Of a stretch of DNA of 27,322 nucleotides, positions 15,681 to 23,203 are shown piece after piece; within the stretch, counting starts at the first letter, position 1, and every line of letters starts with the position of its first letter. The notes beneath the pieces are model-generated. The model did not search any database. It was not told where the DNA came from and saw nothing but the letters and a program-made list of their open reading frames with translations. This DNA is from Pseudomonadota bacterium (lineage in GTDB: Bacteria; Pseudomonadota; Alphaproteobacteria; Rhizobiales; Phreatobacteraceae): contig JAEZGJ010000286.1 in assembly GCA_023416965.1 (NCBI GenBank), positions 1 through 27,322 on the forward strand. Reading direction: 5' to 3'. The position numbers and the translations under genes were made by a program.

Positions 15681-17456
15681 ATGTCACAGGACTTCAGCGC
15701 GGAACAGAAGCGCTATCTCGAAGGATTCGTCGCAGGAGCGGCCGCCTCCCAGGTGGTCGGCGCAGCCGCGCCCGCCGCGGCCGTGCCGAGCGGCCCCGAC
15801 GCGCCGCATCTCCTCGCCCAGGATGCTCAGGTCAAGGCCGGGGCCAAGCTCGCCGAACCTGAGAAATGGAAGCGCGACGAGCACCCGTTCGATGCCTGGC
15901 AGCGCCTGACTGCCGAGGCGGCGACCGGCAAGCTCCCCGGCCCGGCGGACAATTTCCGCTGGCGCTATTTCGGCCTGTTCAACGTCGCCCCGGCGCAGGA
16001 CAGCTTCATGCTGCGCATGCGCCTACCCAACGGCATCCTGAAGGCGCACCAGCTGGCCGGCTGCGCCCGCCTCGCAGAGACCTATGGCGGCGGGGTTCTG
16101 GCGGTCACCACCCGCGCCAACCTGCAGATGCGGGAGATCCGCCCCGAAAACGCCAAGCCGCTTCTCGAGGAGCTGATGGACCTCGGCATCGTCGCGCGCG
16201 GCTCGGGCGCCGACAACATCCGCAACGTGACGGGGTCGCCGCTGGCGGGAATCGACCCTCAGGAACTCCTCGACACCCGGCCGCTGGCGCGCGACTGGCA
16301 TTTCCACATCCTCAACAGCCGCGTGCTCTACGGCCTGCCGCGCAAGTTCAACGTCTCCTTCGACGGGGCGGGCCTGTCCCCCGCCCTCGAGGAGACCAAC
16401 GACATCGGTTTCCAGGCGGTGCGGGTCCCTGAGGGCGGAGCGGCGGAGCCCGGCATCTGGCTGCGCATCGTCCTCGGCGGCATTTCGGGCCATCGCGACC
16501 TCGCCCGCCCGACCGGCGCCTTCTGCCGGCCGGAGGAGGCAACCGCCATCGCCGACGCCATCATCCGCGTCTTCATCGACCACGGCGACCGCACGAACCG
16601 CAACCGCGCGCGGCTGAAATATGTCCTGGACGCCTGGGGTTTCGACCGTTTCCTCGCGGCTGTGGAGGAGAAGCTCGGCCGGCCGCTCGTGCGCATTCCC
16701 GAGGCCGAGGTGGCGCCGCGCCTGCCGACGGATCGCTACGCCCATGTCGGCGTCCATCCCCAGAGGCAGCCGGGCCTCAACTGGGTCGGCGTCGTCATGG
16801 CGGTGGGCAAGCTGACGCGCCCGCAGGCCGAGGGCCTTGCCGCCATCGCCGCCGAATGCGGCGACGGCGACGTCAGGCTGACGGTCTGGCAGAACCTGAT
16901 CCTGTCCGGCGTTCCGGACGCGCGTGTCCCCCAGGTCGAGGCGCGCATCGCAGCGCTCGGCCTTTCCACCACGGTGACGCCGATCCGCGCCGGGCTCGTC
17001 GCCTGCACCGGCAATGCCGGCTGCAAGTTCGCCGCGGCCGACACCAAGCGCCACGCCATGGAGATCGCGGACCATGTCGAGGCGCGCGTCGCCATCGACG
17101 TGCCGGTGAACATCCACCTGACCGGCTGCCATCATTCCTGTGCCCAGCACTATATCGGCGATATCGGCCTGATCGGCGCCCGGGTGCCGGTCAATGCCGA
17201 CGGCGACACGGTGGAGGGCTACGACATCGCGGTGGGCGGCGGCTTCGCCGAGAATGCACGGATCGGCCGGACGCTGTGGAAGGGCGTCAAGGCCGAGGAC
17301 GCACCGCGCCACGTGGAAGCGCTGCTGAAGGCCTATCTCGGGCACCGCCATGGTCCTGCCGAGGGCTTCCAGGCCTTCACCCTCCGCCACGACGCCGAAG
17401 TGCTCGAAAGCCTCGTCGGGCCGCATCTCTCGCCTTTGAAGGAGGCCGCGGAATGA
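15681..17456 (+). CDS. nirA: NirA-type siroheme/[4Fe-4S] nitrite reductase
   Basis: This 591-residue enzyme of the nitrite/sulfite reductase family reduces its substrate by six electrons at a siroheme bridged to a [4Fe-4S] cluster. The cluster cysteines are C442, C448, C483 and C487, in CTGNAGC and GCHHSC. The C-T-G-N form and the TTRANLQMREI motif (143-153) fit assimilatory nitrite reductases better than sulfite reductases. Two ferredoxin-like half repeats are visible, at about 95-165 and 352-430. Residues 1-60 are an extra low-complexity N-terminus that starts with DFSAEQKRYLEGF, matching the start of the next protein. A sigma-54 promoter lies upstream and an NADPH reductase gene overlaps downstream. 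Nitrite as substrate is inferred; sulfite remains possible. Confidence 0.88.
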   Translation: MSQDFSAEQKRYLEGFVAGAAASQVVGAAAPAAAVPSGPDAPHLLAQDAQVKAGAKLAEPEKWKRDEHPFDAWQRLTAEAATGKLPGPADNFRWRYFGLFNVAPAQDSFMLRMRLPNGILKAHQLAGCARLAETYGGGVLAVTTRANLQMREIRPENAKPLLEELMDLGIVARGSGADNIRNVTGSPLAGIDPQELLDTRPLARDWHFHILNSRVLYGLPRKFNVSFDGAGLSPALEETNDIGFQAVRVPEGGAAEPGIWLRIVLGGISGHRDLARPTGAFCRPEEATAIADAIIRVFIDHGDRTNRNRARLKYVLDAWGFDRFLAAVEEKLGRPLVRIPEAEVAPRLPTDRYAHVGVHPQRQPGLNWVGVVMAVGKLTRPQAEGLAAIAAECGDGDVRLTVWQNLILSGVPDARVPQVEARIAALGLSTTVTPIRAGLVACTGNAGCKFAAADTKRHAMEIADHVEARVAIDVPVNIHLTGCHHSCAQHYIGDIGLIGARVPVNADGDTVEGYDIAVGGGFAENARIGRTLWKGVKAEDAPRHVEALLKAYLGHRHGPAEGFQAFTLRHDAEVLESLVGPHLSPLKEAAE

Positions 17457-19054
17457 GCCTCGTGCCCCCGCCTGCCAGCTTCTCGCTGATTCCGGAGACG
17501 GCCCCGTTCAGCCCCGAGCAGCGGCAATGGCTCTCCGGCTTCTTCGCCGCCGCCCTCGCGCCGCTCGTGCCCGCCGGCGGCGCGCTCCCCGTCCCGGCGC
17601 CGGCGGCCGCGCCCTCCGCCCTCGCCTCCACCGACGCCGCGCCCTGGCACGATCCGGCCATGGCGCTCGCCGACCGCATGACGCTCGCCGAGGGCAAGCC
17701 CATCGCCCCGCGCCTGATGGCGGCCATGGCGCAGCAGGATTGCGGCCAGTGCGGCTACAGCTGCGCCGACTATGCCAATGCGCTGGCGGCGAAGAGCGAG
17801 GAGCGGCTCAACCTCTGCGTGCCCGGCGGCAAGGAGACGCTGCGCATGCTGAAGGCCCTGGCGGCCGAAATCGGCGCGACGCCGCCAACCGCCCCGACGT
17901 CCCAACAGGCGGAGCCCGCAGCGCCGTTACAGGCCTCCCTGCCCGGCCGCTCGCGCGAGGCGCCGGTGGCCGTGCCTTTCCTGTTTGCCCGGCGGCTCAC
18001 CGGCGAGGGCTCGCAGAAGGAGACGTACCATATCGAGTTCGACCTTGGCGCCGCCGGCCTCGACTATGTCGCCGGCGACGCACTCGGCGTCTTCCCGACC
18101 AATGATCTCGGCCTCGTGGACCAGATCATCGCCATGCTCGGCGCCGCGCCCCTCGCCGAGGTACGCGGGCGGACGCTGCGCGCGGTGCTCGCCGAGGAGG
18201 TGTCGCTGTCGCCGGCCCCCGACAGCCTGTTCGAACTCGTCTCCTTCCTCACCGGCGGGGCGCAGCGGGAAAAGGCCCGGGCGCTCGCCCGCGGCGAGGA
18301 TCCGGACGGCGACGCGGCGACCCTCGACGTGCTGGCCACCCTCGCCAAGTTCCCGTCGGCGCGGCCGCACCCTGAGGCCTTCGTGGAGGCGCTGGAGCCG
18401 CTGCAGCCGCGGCTCTATTCCATCTCCTCCTCGCCCAAGGCCTTGCCCGGCCGGGTCAGCCTCACCGTCGACGCCGTGCGCTACGTGATCGGCAAGCGCC
18501 GTCGGCTCGGGGTCGCCTCGACCTTCCTCGGCGAACGCGCGCGCGAGGGCGCGCCCGTCAGGGTCTATGTGCAGCGCGCCCATGGATTCGGCCTGCCAGC
18601 CGACCCGGCCCTGCCGGTCATCATGGTGGGGCCCGGCACCGGCATCGCGCCGTTCCGCGCCTTCCTGCAGGACCGCGCCGCCGACCGGGCGCCGGGACCG
18701 AACTGGCTCTTCTATGGCCACCAGCGGCAGGCGAGCGACTTCTTCTATGCCGAGGAACTGGCGGCGCTGAAGGCGTCCGGCGTGCTGGCGCGGCTGTCTC
18801 TGGCCTGGTCGCGCGACGGCACCGAGAAGATCTACGTCCAGGACCGCATGCGCGAGACCGGGGCCGAACTCTGGCGTTGGCTCGAGGCGGGCGGGCACTT
18901 CTACATCTGCGGCGATGCCAAGCGCATGGCCAAGGACGTGGAGGCGGCCCTTGTGGACGTCATCGCCACCCATGGCGCGCGGACTGCCGAGGCGGCCGTG
19001 ACCTATGTCCAGGCGATGAAGAAGGCCGGCCGCTTCCAGGCCGACGTCTACTGA
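17453..19054 (+). CDS. CysJ-like NADPH:FAD reductase with Fe-S domain instead of flavodoxin
   Basis: This 533-residue flavoprotein probably feeds NADPH electrons to NirA. Residues 17-35 (APFSPEQRQWLSGFFAAAL) resemble the N-terminal tail of E. coli CysJ. Residues about 70-135 form a small Fe-S domain of the PF04060 type with C97, C100, C104 and C122 (DCGQCGYSC ... NLCVPGG). Residues about 170-380 are the FAD domain of diflavin reductases, with the FAD motif RLYSISSSP (320-328). Residues about 385-533 are the NADPH domain with GPGTGIAPFRAFLQDR (393-408), FYICGDAKRMAKDV and a C-terminal aromatic Tyr. The FMN-binding flavodoxin domain of CysJ is missing. Its ATG overlaps the nirA stop (ATGA) and AAGGAGG precedes it. 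Databases often name such proteins sulfite reductase alpha subunit. Confidence 0.87.
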   Translation: MSLVPPPASFSLIPETAPFSPEQRQWLSGFFAAALAPLVPAGGALPVPAPAAAPSALASTDAAPWHDPAMALADRMTLAEGKPIAPRLMAAMAQQDCGQCGYSCADYANALAAKSEERLNLCVPGGKETLRMLKALAAEIGATPPTAPTSQQAEPAAPLQASLPGRSREAPVAVPFLFARRLTGEGSQKETYHIEFDLGAAGLDYVAGDALGVFPTNDLGLVDQIIAMLGAAPLAEVRGRTLRAVLAEEVSLSPAPDSLFELVSFLTGGAQREKARALARGEDPDGDAATLDVLATLAKFPSARPHPEAFVEALEPLQPRLYSISSSPKALPGRVSLTVDAVRYVIGKRRRLGVASTFLGERAREGAPVRVYVQRAHGFGLPADPALPVIMVGPGTGIAPFRAFLQDRAADRAPGPNWLFYGHQRQASDFFYAEELAALKASGVLARLSLAWSRDGTEKIYVQDRMRETGAELWRWLEAGGHFYICGDAKRMAKDVEAALVDVIATHGARTAEAAVTYVQAMKKAGRFQADVY

Positions 19055-19081
19055 GCCGGAAAGCCGCGGGAACCGCCGGAT

Positions 19082-19114
19082 CGCCTTGACAAGGCGGCAT
19101 CTTCCTGTCACATC
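19082..19114 (+). promoter_or_regulatory. Possible rpmG promoter with palindromic -35
   Basis: TTGACA at 19086-19091 is a perfect -35 hexamer. A 17-base spacer leads to CACATC at 19109-19114, a poor -10. The -35 lies inside CGCCTTG-A-CAAGGCG (19082-19096), a perfect 7-bp inverted repeat. It lies 88 bases before the rpmG start and 28 after the flavoprotein stop, so the repeat could also be an operator or an RNA hairpin. Confidence 0.4.
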
Positions 19115-19201
19115 GGCCGCAACCAGCCGGCGGCGACGCGGCGGGCATATGCCTGCTGTTCCCAAGGCCCGACCCGTTCACCGACCTTTCGAGGACTTGC
19201 C

Positions 19202-19369
19202 ATGGCCAAGGCCGCCACCATCAAGATCAAGCTGATCTCGACCGCCGACACCGGCTACTTCTACACCGCGAAGAAGAACTCGCGGACCATGACCGACAAG
19301 CTGACCAAGAAGAAGTACGACCCGGTGGCGCGCAAGCACGTCGAGTTCAAGGAAGCCAAGATCAAGTGA
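19202..19369 (+). CDS. rpmG: 50S ribosomal protein L33
   Basis: This 55-residue ribosomal protein L33 of the large subunit was read directly from the sequence. It starts MAKAATIKIKLISTADTG and contains YFYTAKKNSRT, then a run of lysines (TDKLTKKKYDPVARKHVEF). It has no CxxC pairs, so it is the zinc-independent form usual in alphaproteobacteria. GAGGA lies about eight bases upstream. A clear intrinsic terminator follows 31 bases after the stop. It is convergent with pleD. Confidence 0.97.
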   Translation: MAKAATIKIKLISTADTGYFYTAKKNSRTMTDKLTKKKYDPVARKHVEFKEAKIK

Positions 19370-19400
19370 TCGGACGGTCGGCATCGCCGATCGACGCTTC

Positions 19401-19428
19401 AACGGCCCCTTCGGGGGCCGTTTTTCGT
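19401..19428 (+). terminator. Intrinsic terminator of rpmG
   Basis: AACGGCCCC-TTCG-GGGGCCGTT is a perfect 9-bp stem with a stable TTCG tetraloop, followed directly by more T-rich sequence (TTTCGTTT). It lies 31 bases after the rpmG stop codon. This is a classic rho-independent terminator. Confidence 0.92.
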
Positions 19429-19558
19429 TTGTGACGATGGGTTTTTCGAAGGATGAGGTGGCCGGCCGGGCCAACGGCTAAGCGGAGAGGCCATCCGCGC
19501 CGAACCCGACCGGCCGACCCTACGGTTCCCAGGAGATGCGGCGGACCTGAGTGCACGC

Positions 19559-19625
19559 AGGGTTTCGATCAGGCCGACGCCGAGCTCCCCGAGAGGAGAT
19601 CACAGCCTGATCTAGACGAAACCCT
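19559..19625. repeat. Long bulged inverted repeat, possible small RNA
   Basis: AGGGTTTCG (19559-19567) pairs with CGAAACCCT (19617-19625). ATCAGGC (19568-19574) pairs with GCCTGAT (19605-19611). The two stems are contiguous on the left and split by a 5-base bulge CTAGA (19612-19616) on the right, giving 16 perfect pairs. A small inner hairpin CTCC/GGAG (19585-19598) lies in the loop. I do not recognise it as a known RNA family. Confidence 0.5.
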
Positions 19626-19689
19626 AGTCGCGGGGGGCGTGGTCTTCAACGGTTTCACGACGTGACTGCCGTTAAACCGTTCCTTAACC

Positions 19690-19720
19690 TGAAGAAACAA
19701 GGTTTACTGGCACGGTAAAC
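19690..19720 (-). terminator. Probable terminator of the divK-pleD operon
   Basis: On the minus strand GTTTAC-CGTGCCA-GTAAAC forms a 6-bp stem, followed by the T-rich CTTGTTTCTTC. It lies 10 bases after the pleD stop. The stem is short and AT-rich, so it is probably a weak terminator. Confidence 0.45.
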
Positions 19721-19730
19721 GCTGGCGCCC

Positions 19731-21104
19731 TCAGGCGGCGTCGAGGACCACGCGATTGCGGCCGTCGCGCTTGGCGCGATAGAGCGCCTGGTCGGCGCGC
19801 TTCAGGATGACCTCGGCGTCGGCATCGCTTCCCTGGCGCTGGGCCATGCCGATGGAGACGGTGACGTCGATGGCGCGGGCCCCCTTGTTGATGGGGAACG
19901 GGTCGCCGGCGACGCGGTTGCGGATGCGTTCGGCGACGATGGAGGCAACGCCCGCATCGGTGTCCGGCATGATGACGACGAATTCCTCGCCGCCCAGGCG
20001 GCAGACCAGGTCGATGCCGCGCACGCTCTTGCGCAGGCGCTGGGCGAATTCACGCAGCACCTCGTCGCCCGCATCGTGGCCGTAGGTGTCGTTCACCGCC
20101 TTGAAATAGTCGATGTCGAGCACGAGCACCGAGAGCGGCTTGCCGCGCATGGAGGCCTGTTCGACGAGGGTGCCGAGGTGGCTCTCCATGTAGCGCCGGT
20201 TGTGCAGCCCCGTGAGGCCGTCGGTGATGGCCATCTCCATGGACTGCTGGACATTGTCGCGCAGCCGCGCCGTGTAACGCTTCTTGCGCACCTGAGTGCG
20301 CACGCGAGCCGCCATCTCGTTGCGGTCGATAGGACGCAGCAGATAGTCGTTGGCGCCGATGTCGAGGCTGCGCAGCAGCCGCGCCTCGTCCTCCGGCTCG
20401 GCGACGACCAGCACCGGCAGGCCGCGGGTTCGGTCGAGGGTGCGCAACTGGGAGCAGAGGCGCAGCGGGTCGAAGTCGGAGAGGCCGAGCGAGACCATGA
20501 CCAGGTCGTAGTCACCCTCGGCAGCGCGGAACAGCGCCTCCTGCGGCCGGGTCTCGACCTCTACCTTGTGGTGGCTGCGCAGGGCCTGGGCGATGCGTTC
20601 GTGAGAGGAGGCGCGGTCGTCGACGACGAGGATGCGGCCGTCGAGTCCACTCTCGGCCACCGCCTCCAGCAGCGGATCGCGCATGCCGATCTCGCGCGAG
20701 GTGACGGCGCGCATGCGCAGCTCGTCCTGCATCATCTTCAGCCGGACGAGGGAGCGCACGCGCGTGACAAGGGCGAAGTCGTTGACCGGCTTGGTGAGGA
20801 AGTCGTCGGCGCCGGCCTCAAGACCCTTCACCCGGTCGGCGGGCTGATCGAGCGCGGTGACCATGATGACGGGGATGTGGTGGGTCGCCGGATTGGCCTT
20901 CAGCCGCCGGCAGGTCTCGAAGCCGTCCATGCCCGGCATCATCACATCGAGCAGGACGATGTCGCACTGGGCGCGCTCGCAGATCGACAGGGCCTCGGGG
21001 CCGGAACTCGCCGTCACCACGTCGAAATATTCGGCCGAGAGCCGGGCTTCCAGCAGCTTGACGTTGGCGAGGATGTCATCGACGACCAGAACGCGCGCGG
21101 TCAT
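19731..21104 (-). CDS. pleD: Diguanylate cyclase response regulator PleD
   Basis: This 457-residue protein has the REC-REC-GGDEF order of Caulobacter PleD, which makes cyclic di-GMP at the pole during the cell-cycle switch. REC1 (1-120) keeps the acidic pocket (D9, D10), phospho-acceptor D53 in LLDVMMPG, T83 and K105. REC2 (about 155-275) is degenerate: Ser205 stands where the acceptor Asp would be (DLVMVSLGLSD), as expected for a dimerisation adaptor. The GGDEF domain (about 290-457) has the active site GGEEF at 371-375. The inhibitory I-site R362-x-x-D365 lies five residues before it, so product inhibition is likely. It starts 12 bases after divK stops and is surely co-transcribed with it. 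Confidence 0.97.
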   Translation of the reverse strand: MTARVLVVDDILANVKLLEARLSAEYFDVVTASSGPEALSICERAQCDIVLLDVMMPGMDGFETCRRLKANPATHHIPVIMVTALDQPADRVKGLEAGADDFLTKPVNDFALVTRVRSLVRLKMMQDELRMRAVTSREIGMRDPLLEAVAESGLDGRILVVDDRASSHERIAQALRSHHKVEVETRPQEALFRAAEGDYDLVMVSLGLSDFDPLRLCSQLRTLDRTRGLPVLVVAEPEDEARLLRSLDIGANDYLLRPIDRNEMAARVRTQVRKKRYTARLRDNVQQSMEMAITDGLTGLHNRRYMESHLGTLVEQASMRGKPLSVLVLDIDYFKAVNDTYGHDAGDEVLREFAQRLRKSVRGIDLVCRLGGEEFVVIMPDTDAGVASIVAERIRNRVAGDPFPINKGARAIDVTVSIGMAQRQGSDADAEVILKRADQALYRAKRDGRNRVVLDAA

Positions 21105-21116
21105 GGCAGTTTCCCC

Positions 21117-21488
21117 TCAGGCCGCGCCGAGAAAGTGGCGGACGGTCTCGATGAACTTGTTCACGGAGATGGGCTTGGACAGGTAAGCCTCGCAGCCGCC
21201 GGCGCGGATGCGCTCCTCGTCGCCCTTCATGGCGAAGGCCGTGACGGCGATGACCGGAATGTGCCGGATCGTCTCGTCCTCCTTGATCCAGCGCGTCACG
21301 TCGAGGCCGGAGACCTCAGGCAGCTGGATATCCATGAGGATGAGGTCCGGATGGTGCTCGCGGGCCAGAGACAGGGCTTCCGTGCCATTGCGGGTCTGGA
21401 TCGTCCGGTAGCCGTTGGCCTCCAGGAGATCGTGGAAGAGCTTCATGTTGAGCTCGTTGTCTTCCACGATCATGACGGTTTTCGACAT
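21117..21488 (-). CDS. divK: Single-domain cell-cycle response regulator DivK
   Basis: DivK is a 123-residue single receiver domain without an output domain. In alphaproteobacteria it is phosphorylated by DivJ/PleC-type kinases and controls CtrA activity through DivL/CckA. The acidic pocket is E9-D10, the phospho-acceptor is D53 (LILMDIQLPEVSG), and T83 and K105 complete the switch. The N-terminus SKTVMIVEDNELNMKLFHDLLEA is typical of DivK. I chose 21488; the frame continues to 21548, but the extra 20 residues are not family-like. It is the first gene of the divK-pleD operon and is divergent from the DUF3572 gene. I see no TTAA-type CtrA box in the short gap upstream. Confidence 0.97.
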   Translation of the reverse strand: MSKTVMIVEDNELNMKLFHDLLEANGYRTIQTRNGTEALSLAREHHPDLILMDIQLPEVSGLDVTRWIKEDETIRHIPVIAVTAFAMKGDEERIRAGGCEAYLSKPISVNKFIETVRHFLGAA

Positions 21489-21582
21489 CGACCACTCGCA
21501 TTTCCCGGGCGGCCGCGGATGGTTGCCGGACCTTGACGGATGGCTCACAAGCTAGCGCGAAATCCTTTCAAAAGGACAAACC

Positions 21583-21885
21583 ATGACGTTGCGTCCGCAT
21601 GAACGAAACAGGGCCGCCGCCGAGGAAATGGCGGGCCGGGCCCTTGCCTTCCTCGCCGCCGACGAGGACAGGCTCACCCGCTTCGCTGCGCTTGCGGGAA
21701 TCGATCTTGGCCAGATCCGGGAGGTGGCGGGACAGCCGGGGTTTCTCGCCGCCGTGATGGAGCACCTGATGGGCGACGAGCCCCTGCTCCTCGCCTTCGC
21801 GGCAGAGGAAGGCGTGAAGCCGGAGGCGGTGGTGCGCGCCGCCCACGCGCTCGGCGCCGGGCCCTGGGAGCGGGATTTCGCCTGA
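21583..21885 (+). CDS. DUF3572 family protein
   Basis: This 100-residue soluble, mostly helical protein fits DUF3572, which is common in Hyphomicrobiales next to divK or dinB. It has a helix AAAEEMAGRALAFLAADEDRL, then RFAALAGIDLGQIREVAGQPGF with LAAVMEHLMGDEPLLLAFA, and a conserved-looking end HALGAGPWERDFA. No catalytic motif is visible and the function is unknown. AAGGA lies about six bases before the start. It is 49 bases upstream of dinB and may be co-transcribed with it. Confidence 0.85.
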   Translation: MTLRPHERNRAAAEEMAGRALAFLAADEDRLTRFAALAGIDLGQIREVAGQPGFLAAVMEHLMGDEPLLLAFAAEEGVKPEAVVRAAHALGAGPWERDFA

Positions 21886-21934
21886 TGCCAAAACCCCACT
21901 TGAAGAGGCCCGGCTTCGCGTCCACGGTCCGCTC

Positions 21935-23197
21935 ATGGCCGCCCTCGCCTTCTGCCGCGACTGCCTGACCGAAGCCGCGCCGGGCGCGCTTCGCTGCCGC
22001 GCCTGCGGATCGCCGCGCATCGTCCGCCACGACGAACTCGGCACGCTGTCCATCGCTCACGTCGACTGCGACGCCTTCTATGCTGCGGTGGAGAAGCGCG
22101 ACGATCCGAGCCTCGTCGACAGGCCGCTCATCATCGGTGGCGGCCGGCGCGGGGTCGTCTCCACCTGCTGCTACGTGGCGCGGATTCATGGCGTGCGGTC
22201 TGCCATGCCGATGTTCAAGGCGCTGCAGCTCTGCCCCGAGGCGGTGGTGATCAAGCCGAACATGGAGAAATATGTGGGCGTCGGCCGCCAGGTGCGGCAG
22301 GCCATGCGGGCGCTGACGCCGCTCGTGGAGCCACTGTCGATCGACGAGGCCTTCCTCGACCTCACCGGCACGGAACGGCTGCACGGCGCCCCGCCCGCCA
22401 TGGTGCTGGCGCGATTCGCCCGGACCGTGGAGCGCGAGATCGGCATCACCGTCTCGGTCGGGCTTTCCTATAACAAGTTCCTCGCCAAGATCGCCTCCGA
22501 CATGGACAAGCCGCGAGGCTTTGCCGCCATCGGCCGGGCCGAGGCGCTCGATTTTCTGGGGCCCAAACCAGTCTCGCTCATCTGGGGCGTGGGCCGCGCC
22601 ACGCAGGAGGCGCTGGAGCGCGAGGGATTCAGGCTGATCGCCGACCTCCGCCGCCTCGACGAGGGCGACCTGATGCGCCGCTTCGGTGCCATGGGGCTCC
22701 GGTTGTCGCGGCTCAGCCGCGGCATCGACGACCGGCGCGTGTCGCCGGACGAGGAGACGAAGTCGATCTCGGCGGAGACGACCTTCGACACCGACATCCG
22801 CGACGCCCGCACGCTGGAGAAGAAGCTCTTCCTGCTCTGCGAAAAGGTGTCGGCGCGGGCCAAGGCGCAGGGATTTGCCGGCACCACGGTGACGCTGAAG
22901 CTGAAGACCACCGATTTCAGGATCCGCACGAGGTCGCGCTCCCTGCCCTCCCCGACCTTGCTCGCCGCGAGGCTGTTCGAGGCGGGCCGCGACATGCTGA
23001 TGAAGGAGGCGGACGGCACCGCCTACCGGCTCATCGGCATCGGCATGTCGGAACTCACCGATCCCGGCAAGGCGGACCCGGCCGATCTCGTCGATCCCTC
23101 CATCGCCCGCTCGGTCAAGGTCGAGGGCGCCGTCGACGCGCTGAGGACGCGGTTCGGCAAGGCGGCCGTGGTGAAGGGCATCACCCTCGACGACTGA
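21935..23197 (+). CDS. dinB: DNA polymerase IV with N-terminal cysteine motif
   Basis: This 420-residue Y-family translesion polymerase is cytoplasmic. The palm has the metal ligands D44 (HVDCDAFYA) and D137-E138 (PLSIDEAF). Tyr49 stands at the steric-gate position that is Phe13 in E. coli DinB. The fingers show GGGRRGVVSTCCYVARIHGVRSAMP. The thumb and little finger follow, with VGLSYNKFLAKIASDMDKPRG and WGVGRATQEALEREG. Unlike E. coli DinB, it has about 35 extra residues at the N-terminus with C7-x2-C10 and C21-x2-C24, likely a zinc ribbon. I recall this extension in rhizobial DinB proteins. I found no LexA-type GAAC-N7-GAAC box upstream. It ends six bases from the convergent eipB. Confidence 0.94.
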   Translation: MAALAFCRDCLTEAAPGALRCRACGSPRIVRHDELGTLSIAHVDCDAFYAAVEKRDDPSLVDRPLIIGGGRRGVVSTCCYVARIHGVRSAMPMFKALQLCPEAVVIKPNMEKYVGVGRQVRQAMRALTPLVEPLSIDEAFLDLTGTERLHGAPPAMVLARFARTVEREIGITVSVGLSYNKFLAKIASDMDKPRGFAAIGRAEALDFLGPKPVSLIWGVGRATQEALEREGFRLIADLRRLDEGDLMRRFGAMGLRLSRLSRGIDDRRVSPDEETKSISAETTFDTDIRDARTLEKKLFLLCEKVSARAKAQGFAGTTVTLKLKTTDFRIRTRSRSLPSPTLLAARLFEAGRDMLMKEADGTAYRLIGIGMSELTDPGKADPADLVDPSIARSVKVEGAVDALRTRFGKAAVVKGITLDD

Positions 23198-23203
23198 CCG
23201 GCG

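Larger units (their letters stand above)
19429..19730. other. Non-coding gap between rpmG and pleD, rich in inverted repeats
   Basis: I see no credible gene in this gap between two convergent genes. It holds, in order: GGAT/GGCC pairing with GGCCATCC (19451-19496, weak); a 16-bp bulged stem (19559-19625); AACGGTTT/AAACCGTT (19648-19655 with 19674-19681); two TTAA-type boxes (TTAAACC at 19672-19678 and TTAACC at 19684-19689); and the pleD terminator (19690-19720). The lower GC content of 19648-19720 than its neighbours marks it as regulatory or structural DNA. Confidence 0.6.

Noticed and set aside
20076..21536. Plus-strand open frame of 486 codons opposite pleD and divK
   Set aside because: Both minus-strand genes are certain by domain content; the plus frame shows no domain or ribosome binding site.
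21886..21934. LexA (SOS) box before dinB
   Set aside because: No GAAC-N7-GAAC or GTTC-N7-GTTC element is present in the gap or just upstream of DUF3572.
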